From Oppiella nova (taxonomy: Eukaryota; Arthropoda; Arachnida; Sarcoptiformes; Oppiidae), in NCBI GenBank assembly GCA_905397405.1, contig CAJPVJ010000001.1, positions 248,001 through 312,000 on the forward strand: a stretch of 64,000 bases of DNA. Direction: 5' to 3'. Of this stretch, positions 37,094 through 47,794 are shown in pieces. A model generated the notes under the pieces. That model ran no database searches, was not told where the DNA came from, and worked only from the letters and a program-made list of their open reading frames with translations. The translations under genes and the position numbers were made by a program. Every line of letters starts with the position of its first letter. Positions within the stretch are counted from its first letter, which is position 1.

Positions 37094-39844
37094 ATGAACA
37101 TTGAGCAATTGCAAAAAACATTACATGCAAGTCAGTATGCAGAACAAGTATTAAGTCTACATCAAGCCACTTTAGAACATGATTATGCAATTGATCAATT
37201 TCAACAATCGCTCAGTACAGCTCAAATTCAACAACTTGTTTACGATCATTTAGTTAATATTCAAGATGAAAATACGTGGATGAAAGTCTTACGTATTCTT
37301 CGTGCACGCTTAATGTTTCGTTGGATTTGGCAAGATGCCAACCAACTGACCAATGTGGTGAAGTTGACACGAGAACTGTCTGATTTTGCAGATGCCTGTA
37401 TCGTTGCAGCAAAAGATTTTGCCCGAATTTCTTTGCTGGCAAAACATGGCGAACCAATGGGTTATAACGGAAAGCTTCAAGATTTGATCGTCATTGGGAT
37501 GGGCAAGCTTGGGGCACAAGAGCTGAACTTATCTAGTGATATTGACCTGATTTTTGCCTTTGATGAACAGGGTGAAAGCAATGGTCGTAAGTGTATTGAT
37601 GTACAGCAATTTTGCATCTTGTGGGGGCAAAAACTGATCTATTTATTGGATCATATTACTGCAGATGGTTTTGTATTCCGTGTGGATATGCGTTTACGTC
37701 CTTGGGGGGATGGTTCAGCACTGGCAATAAGTCATGTGGCTTTAGAAAAATATTTAAGTCAGCATGGGCGTGAGTGGGAACGTTATGCATGGATTAAGGC
37801 ACGTATTATCACGGGTGGACAAGACGGTGATAGTTTATTGGACATGACCCGCCCATTCGTTTTTCGTAAATATGTAGATTACACCGCTTTTGAAGCCATG
37901 CGTGAAATGAAAGCCATGATTGAACGAGAGGTGGCTCGGCGTAACATTGCAGATGATATTAAGCTGGGCGCTGGTGGTATTCGTGAAGTTGAATTTATTG
38001 TGCAGGTTTTTCAGCTGATTTATGGCGGAGCAAAATTAGAGTTACAAGACCGCCAATGCCTTGTTAGCCTAAAACATTTGGGTGAGGCAGGCTTACTCGA
38101 TCATCAATCCGTTGAGGATCTTGAAGATGCCTATCTATTCTTACGACGTGTAGAGCATGCTATTCAAGCTTTGAATGACCAGCAAACACAATCTTTACCA
38201 ACCGAGCCTGAACTTCGTCAGCGAATAATTGATACCTTGGCTTTTGATGATTGGGATGCTTTTATTGATTTTCTCAACCAAAAGCGCAGCAAAGTAACGT
38301 TTCAATTTGAGCATTTGATTAAAGAAAAAGGGCTAGATTCTCCAATTGAAAGCTTTAGTCAGTTGGAAAGCCAGCTCAATGAGATCTTAGACAGTAATGC
38401 TCAAAATCTGATTCATGAGTTTTGGTATGGTCATGCAATCAAGAAACTGCCTGCTAAAGCTGTACAGCGTTTAAAAGAATTTTGGCCACATTTGGTTGAA
38501 GCAGTTTTACAGTCGAATAGTCCGCAAGTGGCTTTAATGCGATTGATGCCGTTGGTCGAATCTGTAATGCGCCGTACTGTGTATTTGGTGATGCTGATTG
38601 AAAGCAAAGGGGCGCTGCAACGTTTGGTCAAAATGGCGACAGTCAGTCCATGGATTTGTGAGGAATTGACACATTATCCAGTTCTGCTGGATGAGTTTTT
38701 ATCCATGGATTTTGAACTGCCTCGACGAGATTATTTGGAAGATTCACTACGCCAGCAATTACTGCGTATTGAAATCGATCAAGTTGAAGATCAAATGCGA
38801 GTATTGCGCTTATTTAAAAAATCCAATGTGCTTACCGTTGCTGCAAGCGATGTACTAGCAGAAAGCCCGTTGATGAAAGTTTCGGATGCTTTAACGGATA
38901 TTGCAGAAGTTTCTGTGATTGCAACATTAAATTTAGCTTATCAGACGGTTGCCAAGCGTCATGGTTATCCTGTCGATGCAGAAGGCCTACGTTGTTCATT
39001 AGACCACATGGCCTATGCTGTGATTGGTTATGGCAAAGTAGGCGGCATTGAGCTGGGCTATGGTTCAGACCTCGATCTGGTTTTTATTCATTATATGGAT
39101 GAACAAGCAGATACTGATGGTCAAAAGGCCATTAGTGGCTTTGAATTTGCCATGCGTGTTGCGCAAAAATTTATGTCTCTGATGACCACACAAACTTTAG
39201 ATGGTCGAGTCTATGAAATTGATACCCGTTTGCGCCCATCTGGTGAAGCAGGCTTATTGGTCACCAGTTTAAAAGCATTTGAACAGTACCAACTCAAAAG
39301 TGCCTGGTTGTGGGAACATCAAGCAATTGTTCGCGCACGCTCAATCGCAGGTGAGCAAAGCCTAAGAGCAAAATTTGAAGAATTGCGTTGCAGGGTTCTC
39401 ACATTACCGAGAGAAGAGGGTACAGTTCGCAAAGAAGTCTTGAACATGCGTCAGAAAATGAAAGATCATTTGGGTTCCTCAAAAGATCAGAAAAAAGATG
39501 GAATTTTTCATCTAAAACAGGATGCAGGTGGTATCGTTGACATCGAATTTATGGCACAGTATGTCGTATTAGCCTGGAGTGGGACGAATCCTGATCTCGC
39601 CCATTATTCCGACAACGTACGAATCCTTGAAGATGCCGCAAAGGCAGGTTGCTTATCCAGCGACGATGTATCCGCATTGATTCAAGCTTATCTCAGTGAA
39701 CGCGCCGAGAGCCACCGTTTGGCACTTGCAAATCATAATATGCAAGTGAGTGCTGCGGATTGGCACGATACCCGAGAGGTCGTTTGCAAGTTATGGCAAA
39801 GATTAATTGATCCAACAGCGAGTTTCGCTTTGGAAAGTGAATAA
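37094..39844 (+). CDS. glnE: bifunctional glutamine synthetase adenylyltransferase/adenylyl-removing enzyme
   Basis: Controls glutamine synthetase by adding or removing AMP in response to PII and glutamine. 916 residues with two nucleotidyltransferase domains: the N-terminal adenylyl-removing one (VIGMGKLGAQELNLSSDIDLIF near 135) and the C-terminal adenylylating one (GYGKVGGIELGYGSDLDLVF near 650). Both keep the paired aspartates. ilvE follows after 26 bases. Confidence 0.96.
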   Translation: MNIEQLQKTLHASQYAEQVLSLHQATLEHDYAIDQFQQSLSTAQIQQLVYDHLVNIQDENTWMKVLRILRARLMFRWIWQDANQLTNVVKLTRELSDFADACIVAAKDFARISLLAKHGEPMGYNGKLQDLIVIGMGKLGAQELNLSSDIDLIFAFDEQGESNGRKCIDVQQFCILWGQKLIYLLDHITADGFVFRVDMRLRPWGDGSALAISHVALEKYLSQHGREWERYAWIKARIITGGQDGDSLLDMTRPFVFRKYVDYTAFEAMREMKAMIEREVARRNIADDIKLGAGGIREVEFIVQVFQLIYGGAKLELQDRQCLVSLKHLGEAGLLDHQSVEDLEDAYLFLRRVEHAIQALNDQQTQSLPTEPELRQRIIDTLAFDDWDAFIDFLNQKRSKVTFQFEHLIKEKGLDSPIESFSQLESQLNEILDSNAQNLIHEFWYGHAIKKLPAKAVQRLKEFWPHLVEAVLQSNSPQVALMRLMPLVESVMRRTVYLVMLIESKGALQRLVKMATVSPWICEELTHYPVLLDEFLSMDFELPRRDYLEDSLRQQLLRIEIDQVEDQMRVLRLFKKSNVLTVAASDVLAESPLMKVSDALTDIAEVSVIATLNLAYQTVAKRHGYPVDAEGLRCSLDHMAYAVIGYGKVGGIELGYGSDLDLVFIHYMDEQADTDGQKAISGFEFAMRVAQKFMSLMTTQTLDGRVYEIDTRLRPSGEAGLLVTSLKAFEQYQLKSAWLWEHQAIVRARSIAGEQSLRAKFEELRCRVLTLPREEGTVRKEVLNMRQKMKDHLGSSKDQKKDGIFHLKQDAGGIVDIEFMAQYVVLAWSGTNPDLAHYSDNVRILEDAAKAGCLSSDDVSALIQAYLSERAESHRLALANHNMQVSAADWHDTREVVCKLWQRLIDPTASFALESE

Positions 39845-39870
39845 TTGTGTAAAAATTTGGAGTGTGCGCC

Positions 39871-40797
39871 ATGAATTTGGCTGATCGTGATGGTTTTATT
39901 TGGCAAGATGGACAAATGGTTGATTGGCGTGAAGCTAAAATTCACGTCTTAACTCATACATTACATTATAGTATGGGTGTTTTTGAGGGTGTCCGTGCTT
40001 ATGAAACACCTAACGGTACTGCGATTTTCCGTCTCCAAGACCATACAAAACGTTTGTTAAATTCTGCAAAAATTTATCAAATGAAAGTTCCATTTGATCA
40101 AGCAACTCTTGAACAAGCTCAAATTGATGTTGTCCGTGAAAATAAATTGGCGTCATGCTATTTACGCCCAATTATTTTCATTGGTTCGGAAAAATTAGGT
40201 ATCGCTGCAACTGATAATACCATTCATGCGACAGTTGCTGCATGGAGCTGGGGTGCTTACCTTGGCGATGAAGCAATGGCAAAAGGTATTCGTGTTAAAA
40301 CTTCATCATTTACGCACCATCACCCTAACGTGACTATGTGTAAAGCCAAGGCTTCAGGTAACTATACCTTGTCTATTCTTGCACACCAAGAAGTGGCGCA
40401 TTCTGGTTATGATGAAGCAATGCTTATGGACCCTCAAGGTTATGTATGCCAAGGTTCAGGTGAAAATGTATTCTTAGTCAAAGACGGTGTATTACATACA
40501 CCAGATATTGCTGGCGGTGCATTGGATGGGATTACGCGTCAAACGATTATCACCATTGCGAAAGATATGGGTATTGAAGTTGTTGAACGTCGTATTACCC
40601 GTGATGAATTCTATATTGGTGATGAAGCATTCTTTACTGGGACTGCTGCTGAAGTGACGCCGATCCGTGAATATGATGATCGTGAAATTGGTTCAGGTGC
40701 ACGTGGTCCGATTACTGAGAAGATTCAGAAAGCATTCTTTGATGCTGTTCAAGGTAAAGATCCAAAATATGCACATTGGCTGACTTATGTAAAATAA
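39871..40797 (+). CDS. ilvE: branched-chain-amino-acid aminotransferase
   Basis: PLP enzyme for the last step of Leu, Ile and Val synthesis. 308 residues from the ATG at 39871, with GGAG 8 bases upstream. Fold type IV signs: HYSMGVFEGVRAYETPNG, the PLP lysine in MCKAKASGNYTLS, and the SGENVFLVKDG and GGALDGITRQTI motifs. In Acinetobacter ilvE marks one border of the LOS outer-core locus, which begins just downstream on the other strand. Confidence 0.96.
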   Translation: MNLADRDGFIWQDGQMVDWREAKIHVLTHTLHYSMGVFEGVRAYETPNGTAIFRLQDHTKRLLNSAKIYQMKVPFDQATLEQAQIDVVRENKLASCYLRPIIFIGSEKLGIAATDNTIHATVAAWSWGAYLGDEAMAKGIRVKTSSFTHHHPNVTMCKAKASGNYTLSILAHQEVAHSGYDEAMLMDPQGYVCQGSGENVFLVKDGVLHTPDIAGGALDGITRQTIITIAKDMGIEVVERRITRDEFYIGDEAFFTGTAAEVTPIREYDDREIGSGARGPITEKIQKAFFDAVQGKDPKYAHWLTYVK

Positions 40798-40810
40798 GTG
40801 GCTGAATGCT

Positions 40811-40839
40811 AAAAAGGATTCCTAGTGGAATCCTTTTTT
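40811..40839 (+). terminator. terminator after ilvE
   Basis: A perfect 12-bp stem (AAAAAGGATTCC, GGAATCCTTTTT) with a TAGT loop and a T7 tract. It can act on both strands and thus also ends the convergent epimerase transcript side. Confidence 0.88.
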
Positions 40840-40921
40840 TGTGCTTAAATTTGAGTATTGAAAGAATTGAAAGCAAAATTCAAATGCTAAAATTAAGCTT
40901 TAAACTGAACAATACTATTGA

Positions 40922-41944
40922 TTAAACCTGATAAAAATCTCGATACCAATCTACGAATTGCTTAACACCATCATCAACAGATACCGATGGTTTGTATCCG
41001 ACCATCTGTTCTAAAGCACTACTATCCGCAAAAGTATCCGGCACATCGCCTGGTTGTAATGGAAGTAATTCTAAAATTGCTTCTTTGCCTAAAGCTTTTT
41101 CAATAGCATGAATATATTCAATCAATTTTACTGGATTGTTATTGCCGATATTGAAAATACGGAAAGGCGCATAACTGGTCGATAGATCAGGGTTTTTGCT
41201 GTCCCAATTTGGATCAGGTTGCGCAATTTGATCACTTGAACGAATTACACCTTCTACAATATCTGAAATAAAAGTGAAGTCGCGGGTATGGTTGCCGTGA
41301 TTGAATACAGGAATAGGTTGGTCTTCAATAATATTCTTAGTGAACTTAAACAAAGCCATGTCTGGGCGGCCCCAAGGACCATAGACAGTAAAAAAGCGTA
41401 AGCCTGTTGTCGGTAAATTGAAAAGATGGCTATAACTGTGCGCCATGAGTTCATTGGCACGTTTGGTTGCCGCATAGAACTGTACTGGATGGTTAACGCC
41501 ATGTTTTTCACTAAAAGGCATGGTGGTATTCGCACCATAAACACTACTGGTACTGGCATAGGTTAAATGTGGCGTTTTGGCATAACGGCATGCTTCAATA
41601 ATATTGGTAAAGCCAATTAAATTACTTTCGACATAACTCAATGGATTTTCTAATGAGTAACGGACACCAGCTTGTGCAGCCAAATGAATCACCCGATCAA
41701 ATTGATGATCTTGAAAACATTGATCAACGATTGCTTTATCAGCAAGGTTGGCATGAATAAAAGTGAACGTTTGCTGGGTTTGTGCCGCTGTATCCCTAAG
41801 AACTGCTAATCGGGCTTGTTTTAATGCGGGATCATAGTAATCATTCATATTGTCAAAGCCGACAACATCATCACCACGCTCTAAAAGTTTTTTTGCAACA
41901 TTGAAGCCAATAAAACCTGCTGCACCTGTGACGAGGACTTTCAT
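40922..41944 (-). CDS. NAD-dependent epimerase, probable UDP-glucuronate 4-epimerase
   Basis: 340-residue short-chain epimerase. It has the Rossmann start [20 protein letters not shown], the [13 protein letters not shown] segment typical of UDP-GlcA 4-epimerases, and the catalytic YAATK motif ([10 protein letters not shown]). It would turn UDP-glucuronate into UDP-galacturonate. It overlaps the dehydrogenase stop region by 4 bases (ATGA), so both are made together and supply acidic sugars to the locus. Confidence 0.88.
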   Translation of the reverse strand: MKVLVTGAAGFIGFNVAKKLLERGDDVVGFDNMNDYYDPALKQARLAVLRDTAAQTQQTFTFIHANLADKAIVDQCFQDHQFDRVIHLAAQAGVRYSLENPLSYVESNLIGFTNIIEACRYAKTPHLTYASTSSVYGANTTMPFSEKHGVNHPVQFYAATKRANELMAHSYSHLFNLPTTGLRFFTVYGPWGRPDMALFKFTKNIIEDQPIPVFNHGNHTRDFTFISDIVEGVIRSSDQIAQPDPNWDSKNPDLSTSYAPFRIFNIGNNNPVKLIEYIHAIEKALGKEAILELLPLQPGDVPDTFADSSALEQMVGYKPSVSVDDGVKQFVDWYRDFYQV

Positions 41945-43110
41945 TCATCTGCTCCGAAAATATCTCGTGTATAGACTTTATCTAATACATCACTTAAGTC
42001 ATTAGAAACCCGATTGGCAATAATCACGTCACTTTGCTGTTTAAATTGTTCTAAATCATTGACGACTTTGGACTTAAAGAACTCATCTTCTTGTAAAGTT
42101 GGTTCATAGACAATCACTTCAATTCCCTTGGCTTTGATGCGTTTCATCACACCTTGGATTGCGGACGCTCTAAAATTATCTGAACCACTTTTCATCACTA
42201 GGCGATAAATACCAACTTTATTGGGATTACGTGCAATCACTGAGTCTGCGATAAAGTCTTTACGCGTACTGTTTGAGTCAACAATGGCTTGAATCAAATT
42301 ACTTGGAACGTGATTATAGTTAGCTAAAAGTTGTTTGGTGTCTTTGGGTAGGCAATAGCCACCATAACCAAATGACGGATTGTTATAGTGGTTACCAATA
42401 CGTTGATCTAGACAAACACCATCAATAATTTGATGAGTATCTAAACCAAAAATTTGCGCATAGGTATCCAGTTCATTGAAATAGGCAACGCGCATAGCGA
42501 GATAGGTATTGGCAAATAACTTAATTGCTTCAGCTTCAGTTGCGTCAGTAAATAAAACAGGGCTGTCTTTTTTGATGGCGCCTTCGATCAATAAGTCAGC
42601 AAATAGTTTTGCGCGATCAGATTTTTCCCCAACAATAATACGGGAAGGGTACAAATTGTCATGCAATGCCTTTCCTTCACGTAAAAATTCTGGAGAAAAG
42701 ATAATATTTTCAGTGTGGAATTTTTCTTTTAAGCTCTTGGTAAAGCCGACAGGGACAGTTGATTTAATCACCATCACTGCATTTGGGTTGACCTCTAAGA
42801 CTTGCTGAACCACGCTTTCGACACTTTGCGTATTAAAATAATTGGTTTTGGTGTCGTAATCCGTTGGGGTCGCAATAATCACAAAATCTGCATTGCGATA
42901 AGCTGCTTGATAATCTGTCGTGGCTGTAAAATTTAATGATTTTTCTTTTAAAAATAATGAAATATCCGCATCTTGAATGGGCGATATTTTATTGTTGAGC
43001 AAGTTAACCTTAGATTCTAAAATATCTACTGCAACAACTTCATGATGTTGTGCAAATATCATTGAATTGGATAAGCCAACGTAACCTGTTCCAGCGACTG
43101 CTATTTTCAT
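41941..43110 (-). CDS. ugd: UDP-glucose 6-dehydrogenase
   Basis: 389 residues (E. coli Ugd 388). Oxidises UDP-glucose to UDP-glucuronate with two NAD. Seen: the N-terminal NAD motif [40 protein letters not shown], the catalytic cysteine in [14 protein letters not shown] and a C-terminal UDP-binding domain. First gene of a two-gene operon divergent from the glycosyltransferases, sharing the 237-base region 43111-43347. Confidence 0.93.
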   Translation of the reverse strand: MKIAVAGTGYVGLSNSMIFAQHHEVVAVDILESKVNLLNNKISPIQDADISLFLKEKSLNFTATTDYQAAYRNADFVIIATPTDYDTKTNYFNTQSVESVVQQVLEVNPNAVMVIKSTVPVGFTKSLKEKFHTENIIFSPEFLREGKALHDNLYPSRIIVGEKSDRAKLFADLLIEGAIKKDSPVLFTDATEAEAIKLFANTYLAMRVAYFNELDTYAQIFGLDTHQIIDGVCLDQRIGNHYNNPSFGYGGYCLPKDTKQLLANYNHVPSNLIQAIVDSNSTRKDFIADSVIARNPNKVGIYRLVMKSGSDNFRASAIQGVMKRIKAKGIEVIVYEPTLQEDEFFKSKVVNDLEQFKQQSDVIIANRVSNDLSDVLDKVYTRDIFGADE

Positions 43111-43347
43111 AAAAACCTAATATAGAAAATGTGCTTGCAAAAGTTGTATTCAATTTCACAGAGCGTTCATTCAAAAAAGATTGCTCAATAAAATATCGAA
43201 CAATTAAAATGATCATGATCAATGTAAATTGTTAACGCATCATAGCATATTCTCATGAAACAAATTGTTCAGCATATGCAATCGAATACAGTAACTTGGC
43301 GATGGTAATGGTATGATATAGGGATTGCTCAGGTGGAAGATTGATGC

Positions 43348-44115
43348 ATGCAGGTCAATGAATCAAATTTACAGTCGAATTTAGTTGAATCAGAACAGAA
43401 TATCGTTTTGTGTATGAAGTGGGGCAGCAAATATGGTGCTGATTATGTCAATCGCCTATATAACATGGTCAAACGACATACCACAATTGATTTCCAAATG
43501 GTGTGTTTGACTGACCGTACAGAAGGTATTAATCCAGAGGTTCAATGCTTTCCAATTCCGCCGTTAGCATTGCCTGAAGGAAGTCCTGAACGTGGATGGA
43601 ATAAGTTATCGACTTTTGAACCTGATTTATATGGTTTAAAAGGTAATTTATTATTTTTAGATCTTGATGTGGTCATTGTAGACAACATTGATGACTTCTT
43701 TAGCTATCCAGGTGAATTCCTCATCATTCACGACTGGAAACGTCCTTGGCGTGTGACTGGCAATAGTTCAGTTTATCGTTTTAAATTGGGTACTTTTCCT
43801 GACATCTTGCCTTATTTTCGTGAAAACTTTAAAGAAATTAGTCATAAATTTCGAAATGAACAAGAATATCTGTCTTGGTATGTCGATCAGCAGCAGAAAC
43901 TCAGCTACTGGCCAAAAGATTGGTGTAAGAGTTATAAATACCATTGTTTACAAAAGCTACCATTGGCTTATTTTAAGCCACCAGTCAAGCCACAAGATGC
44001 CAAAATCATTATTTTCCATGGGGAAATTAATCCACCTGATGCCGTGACAGGTGGTGGGGGTAAATGGTATCGCTATGTGTTGCCTTCAGACTGGATTAAA
44101 GACGCTTGGCAATAA
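43348..44115 (+). CDS. DXD glycosyltransferase-like protein
   Basis: 255 residues, soluble. A GT-A type core is suggested by LLFLDLDVVIVDNIDDFF (a DLDV metal motif near 110) and a C-terminal IIIFHGEINPPDAV with histidine, as in families that read nascent sugar chains near the membrane. It is the first of eight transferase-type genes on the + strand. Donor and acceptor unknown. Homologues occur in Acinetobacter outer-core loci, which fits its place. Confidence 0.75.
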   Translation: MQVNESNLQSNLVESEQNIVLCMKWGSKYGADYVNRLYNMVKRHTTIDFQMVCLTDRTEGINPEVQCFPIPPLALPEGSPERGWNKLSTFEPDLYGLKGNLLFLDLDVVIVDNIDDFFSYPGEFLIIHDWKRPWRVTGNSSVYRFKLGTFPDILPYFRENFKEISHKFRNEQEYLSWYVDQQQKLSYWPKDWCKSYKYHCLQKLPLAYFKPPVKPQDAKIIIFHGEINPPDAVTGGGGKWYRYVLPSDWIKDAWQ

Positions 44116-44153
44116 CTTTATTTAGATGATTAGAACATTTGAGAATAATATAG

Positions 44154-45140
44154 ATGCAAAACCTTGATATCGTGATTGCTTGGGTCGATGGCAATGATGT
44201 TGAGTTAAAACGTAAACGTCAGCAATATCTCACAGGTGGTGATGCCTCAGATGCTGTGAGCGATACACGTTTTGCCAGTAATGATGAGATCTATTACAAC
44301 ATTGCATCTATATTGAAGTATGTGCCTTTTTGCCGTCATATTTTCATTGTTACAGATAATCAGCAGCCTGAATTTTTAAATGAATTTGTAGCGCAAGGTC
44401 TTTGTGATGCAAATAAAATTCGTATCGTTGATCATCGTGAGATTTTTGCCGGTTATACGCAATTTCTACCCACGTTTAACACCCGGTCAATTGAAAGCAT
44501 GTTATGGAATATCAACGGGCTTTCAGATTATTTTATCTACTTAAATGATGACTTCTTTTTTAATTCGCCAGCTCAAATTGAAGATTTTCTTGAGAGCGAT
44601 AAAATCGTCACCTATGGACACTGGAAAAGTTGCTTTAGTTACAAGACCAAGCTGAAATACCGTCAATTTTTAAATCGTAATTTTAATAAACCGATTCAAC
44701 CTGGTCATGTGATTGCACAAATGCTGGGTGCTGATATTTTAGGCTTTAAAGAGTTTTTTGAAATCCACCATTATCCACACTGTGTCGATCGTAAAATTTT
44801 AAGTGAATATTTATTGTGTCATCCAGACCTACTAGAAACACAGATTAAGTATAAGTTTAGAAGTGTCGAACAATTAAATCCGATTTCATTGATGAATCAT
44901 TTAAAGATTCAAAAAAATGAAGCTGTTTTAAAGCCTGATTTAGCTTTGGCTTATTTGAAAAATGCTGAAAGCTTAGCTGCGTTTGTAGACGCATTGAACC
45001 AAGACAATATTAAATATGGTTGTATCCAAAGTTTAGATCAACTGAATTCTGAGAATGCTGCACAGGTACGTCGTAAAATGATCGATAAATTATATGACTA
45101 TTTACCTAAATCAGTTATTTCAGCCAAAGTTTTATCGTAG
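44154..45140 (+). CDS. Stealth-family sugar-phosphate transferase
   Basis: 328 residues. Conserved regions in order: CR1 DIVIAWVDGNDVELKRKR at the N-terminus; CR2 with ASNDEIYYNIASILKYVPF, IFIVTDNQQPEF and FNTRSIESMLWNINGLSDYFIYLNDD; CR3-like HHYPHCVDRK; and a C-terminal NPISLMNH segment. Stealth proteins transfer hexose-1-phosphate to build phosphodiester links. Here it would add a phosphosugar to the LOS core, giving negative charge (inference). It starts 38 bases after the preceding gene. Confidence 0.88.
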   Translation: MQNLDIVIAWVDGNDVELKRKRQQYLTGGDASDAVSDTRFASNDEIYYNIASILKYVPFCRHIFIVTDNQQPEFLNEFVAQGLCDANKIRIVDHREIFAGYTQFLPTFNTRSIESMLWNINGLSDYFIYLNDDFFFNSPAQIEDFLESDKIVTYGHWKSCFSYKTKLKYRQFLNRNFNKPIQPGHVIAQMLGADILGFKEFFEIHHYPHCVDRKILSEYLLCHPDLLETQIKYKFRSVEQLNPISLMNHLKIQKNEAVLKPDLALAYLKNAESLAAFVDALNQDNIKYGCIQSLDQLNSENAAQVRRKMIDKLYDYLPKSVISAKVLS

Positions 45141-45150
45141 GAAGCCAATC

Positions 45151-45909
45151 ATGAAAGTTAAAACATATCTGATCAATTTAGATGGTAGTGATGAGCGGCT
45201 TGCTCGCGCAACAGAACAATTACAGGCGGTAAACTGGGAGTTTGAGCGTTTTTCTGCTTATGATGGACGCGGCAAAGAATTGTCATCTTTTCAGGATTAT
45301 GATGATGCGTTGACGCAGCAAACTCTTGGAAGACGTTTGCTCAATTCAGAACTGGGTTGTTATCTCAGTCATTATGGCTGCGCTCAGAAATTTTTAGCAA
45401 GTGATGCGGATTATCTTGTTGTCTTAGAAGATGATATGAAAATTACAGCTAATTTCAAACAATCTATGGATCAAGTTTTAGCTTATTTAGATCGCCATCA
45501 AGCGCTAGATTGGTATCTGGTAAATTTAGCGGCAAAGAAGAAAAAGTTAGCCAAAGATATTACTCAGTTAGGTGACTATTCATTGTGGCATGCTTATTAT
45601 TTTCCTATTCGTGGCTTGGGCTTAATTTGGTCACGTAAAGGTGCTGAAGCGTTTATTGAACAAGGTAAAACAATTGCTATGCCTGTTGATATCTTTTTCC
45701 AAACTTGGTTGAGTAAGAATGGAAAAGGATTAGGTGTTTGGCCTGCTTTTGTTCGCCCAGCAGGTCTAGATAGCGATATTTTAGGTACAGTTGCAACACA
45801 AGGAATATCTCGTAAAGAGAAAGAAAATCGTGACGATTCTTATGGTTTTAAGAAGCAAAAACGTATGTGGCGTGATCGGATGTATGCATTTAAACACCTT
45901 TATTTTTAA
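45151..45909 (+). CDS. glycosyltransferase family 25 protein (1)
   Basis: 253 residues from the ATG at 45151 after AGGAAG; the frame extends to 45094 inside the previous gene. GT25 layout: YLINLDGSDERLARA at the start, FSAYDG, GCYLSHYGCAQ, the VVLEDDMK metal motif near 98, and RGLGLIWSRKGAEAF. Such enzymes add hexoses, often galactose, to LOS core. It is more distant from the two later GT25 genes than those are from each other. Confidence 0.87.
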   Translation: MKVKTYLINLDGSDERLARATEQLQAVNWEFERFSAYDGRGKELSSFQDYDDALTQQTLGRRLLNSELGCYLSHYGCAQKFLASDADYLVVLEDDMKITANFKQSMDQVLAYLDRHQALDWYLVNLAAKKKKLAKDITQLGDYSLWHAYYFPIRGLGLIWSRKGAEAFIEQGKTIAMPVDIFFQTWLSKNGKGLGVWPAFVRPAGLDSDILGTVATQGISRKEKENRDDSYGFKKQKRMWRDRMYAFKHLYF

Positions 45910-46013
45910 GTGTACAAAGATGTTCTAGTAAATGACGTAATGAATATTTTAAATGCTGTATAGTTTAAATTTTATTGGTTCTGTTTTTTTGTAAAAAATA
46001 TTGGATTTTTTAT

Positions 46014-46928
46014 ATGAAAATTTTTAAAAAATTATTTTATTTAACTAAATTTCATATGATGTACTATTACAAAATTAGACATACCAATCAAAAAATTGAT
46101 AATTATGCAGGACAACTGATTTTTAATCCTGTTTCTTCACCCATTGAATTACCTAAAAAGATATGGGTGTATTGGGAAGGTGATTTTCCTGAGTTTGTTG
46201 AAAAGTGTATTCAAAATACTCAAGAAAAAAATCAATCTTATCAAGTGTATGTACTTAATCCTGAAAATGTCAGCCAGTATAGTGATATTGATTTTTCTTT
46301 ATTGAAGGGGGCGACGCCTCAACAAAAGGCTGATTTACTCAGATTTGATCTGTTATATCGGCATGGCGGGATTTGGTTAGATGCCAGTATTATTGTCTAT
46401 GAAAATCTAGACTGGATTTCTGAATTGATGCGAAAGAATCAGACGGAATGTTTTTCTTATTATCGTAAAAAAAATACCACGCAGATCGATTATCCAGTAT
46501 TGGAAAATTGGTTGTTGGCAACTGTTCAAAATAATGTTTTTTTTAAATATTGGTATGATGAATTATATTTAGCAATTCAACAAACACCTGAACGTTATGT
46601 AGAAAATATTCGAAATACCCAAGAAAACAGCAAAGATATTTTTCAAAGAATTGGTAATTTAGAATATTTAGTGGCCTATGTTGCTTGCCAAAAAATACTT
46701 AGAAAATCTTTCCCAAGTATTACTTTGATTGATTGCGATGAAAATGCTTTTTTTTATCAAGTGAAAAATCAGTGGGTAAAAGAAAAGATTTTGATTGATT
46801 TTGCTATTAATTATCCGCCAGCCGAAGCGCCTAAATTGTTAAAACTGGCAGGGAAGGAACGAAAAACACTCAGTCATTATTTTTCAAAGAAAATGTATTT
46901 CGAAGGTAGTTTTCTCGATATTTCTTAG
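46014..46928 (+). CDS. capsular/LOS polysaccharide synthesis glycosyltransferase (GT32-like)
   Basis: 304 residues from the ATG at 46014. Pattern of the Caps_synth/GT32 group: KKIWVYWEGDFPEFVEKCIQ near 40, then QQKADLLRFDLLYRHGGIWLDASI with the D-x-D-like motif (WLDAS). A basic, hydrophobic start may bind the membrane. Base composition is clearly more AT-rich than in ilvE or aspS. Donor unknown. Confidence 0.82.
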   Translation: MKIFKKLFYLTKFHMMYYYKIRHTNQKIDNYAGQLIFNPVSSPIELPKKIWVYWEGDFPEFVEKCIQNTQEKNQSYQVYVLNPENVSQYSDIDFSLLKGATPQQKADLLRFDLLYRHGGIWLDASIIVYENLDWISELMRKNQTECFSYYRKKNTTQIDYPVLENWLLATVQNNVFFKYWYDELYLAIQQTPERYVENIRNTQENSKDIFQRIGNLEYLVAYVACQKILRKSFPSITLIDCDENAFFYQVKNQWVKEKILIDFAINYPPAEAPKLLKLAGKERKTLSHYFSKKMYFEGSFLDIS

Positions 46929-47002
46929 GAAACTATGTAAGTAAGGATGCTAGTACGACAAAAAAATAGTAAAATAGAGCTATTGCTTATAGTCACATCC
47001 CT

Positions 47003-47782
47003 ATGAAAAAAATCGTTATTAGCCTATCGACAGCACTTGAACGTAGACAACATATATTGAGTGAGTTTGGTAAAAAAAATGTAGATTTTGATTTTTTTGA
47101 TGCTTTAACTCCAGAACCTGCTGCTATTTTCGCACAAGCGCTGCATTTAAACATTGATGAGCAAGTTCTAACAAAAGGTGAAGTTGCTTGCTTTATGAGT
47201 CATGCCTATTTATGGAAGAAAATGGTTGATGACAATACCCCGTATATGGCGATATTTGAAGACGATATTTATTTGGGTGAGGATGTAACTGAATTTCTTT
47301 CTGATAGTCAATGGATAGATCCAAGTTGGCATCTTATTAAATTAGAGGAATTTACACATAGAATTGCATTAGGCAAAAAAGTGAAGGCTTTTAATGATCA
47401 TAATAATAGAGCTATTTTTCAACTAAAGAGTAAAAATCTGGGCACTGCTGGCTATATATTGTCTTTAGATGGCGCAAAGACATTGCTGGGCTACATTCAG
47501 ACATTAGATAAGTTAATTGCATTAGATCACTTAATGTTTGAATCTGTGATCATGGAGAATATTTTTTCTGTTTACCAAATGAAACCTGCTTTGTGTATTC
47601 AGGATGTGACATTGTATTCATGCAAAGATAGCGTTAAGTTTGCCAGTCATTTATATAAAGAGCGTTTGACAAGAAGGAAATACAATAAAAAGAAGGGAGT
47701 GGGTAAAATTATTTTAGAGCTTTATCGCATATTACATCAGCTAAAATGTATCCTATTTTTTAAGTCGGTAGGTTTTAAATAA
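47003..47782 (+). CDS. glycosyltransferase family 25 protein (2)
   Basis: 259 residues. GT25 signs: VISLSTALERRQHIL, FFDALTP, GEVACFMSHAYLWKKM, the IFEDDIYLG metal motif, NLGTAGYILSLDGAKTLL. Its basic C-terminal tail (RLTRRKYNKKKGV) may hold it at the membrane. It is a close paralogue of the next gene, 12 bases downstream, and the pair looks like a tandem duplication. Confidence 0.87.
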   Translation: MKKIVISLSTALERRQHILSEFGKKNVDFDFFDALTPEPAAIFAQALHLNIDEQVLTKGEVACFMSHAYLWKKMVDDNTPYMAIFEDDIYLGEDVTEFLSDSQWIDPSWHLIKLEEFTHRIALGKKVKAFNDHNNRAIFQLKSKNLGTAGYILSLDGAKTLLGYIQTLDKLIALDHLMFESVIMENIFSVYQMKPALCIQDVTLYSCKDSVKFASHLYKERLTRRKYNKKKGVGKIILELYRILHQLKCILFFKSVGFK

Positions 47783-47794
47783 ATAGAGTAATTT

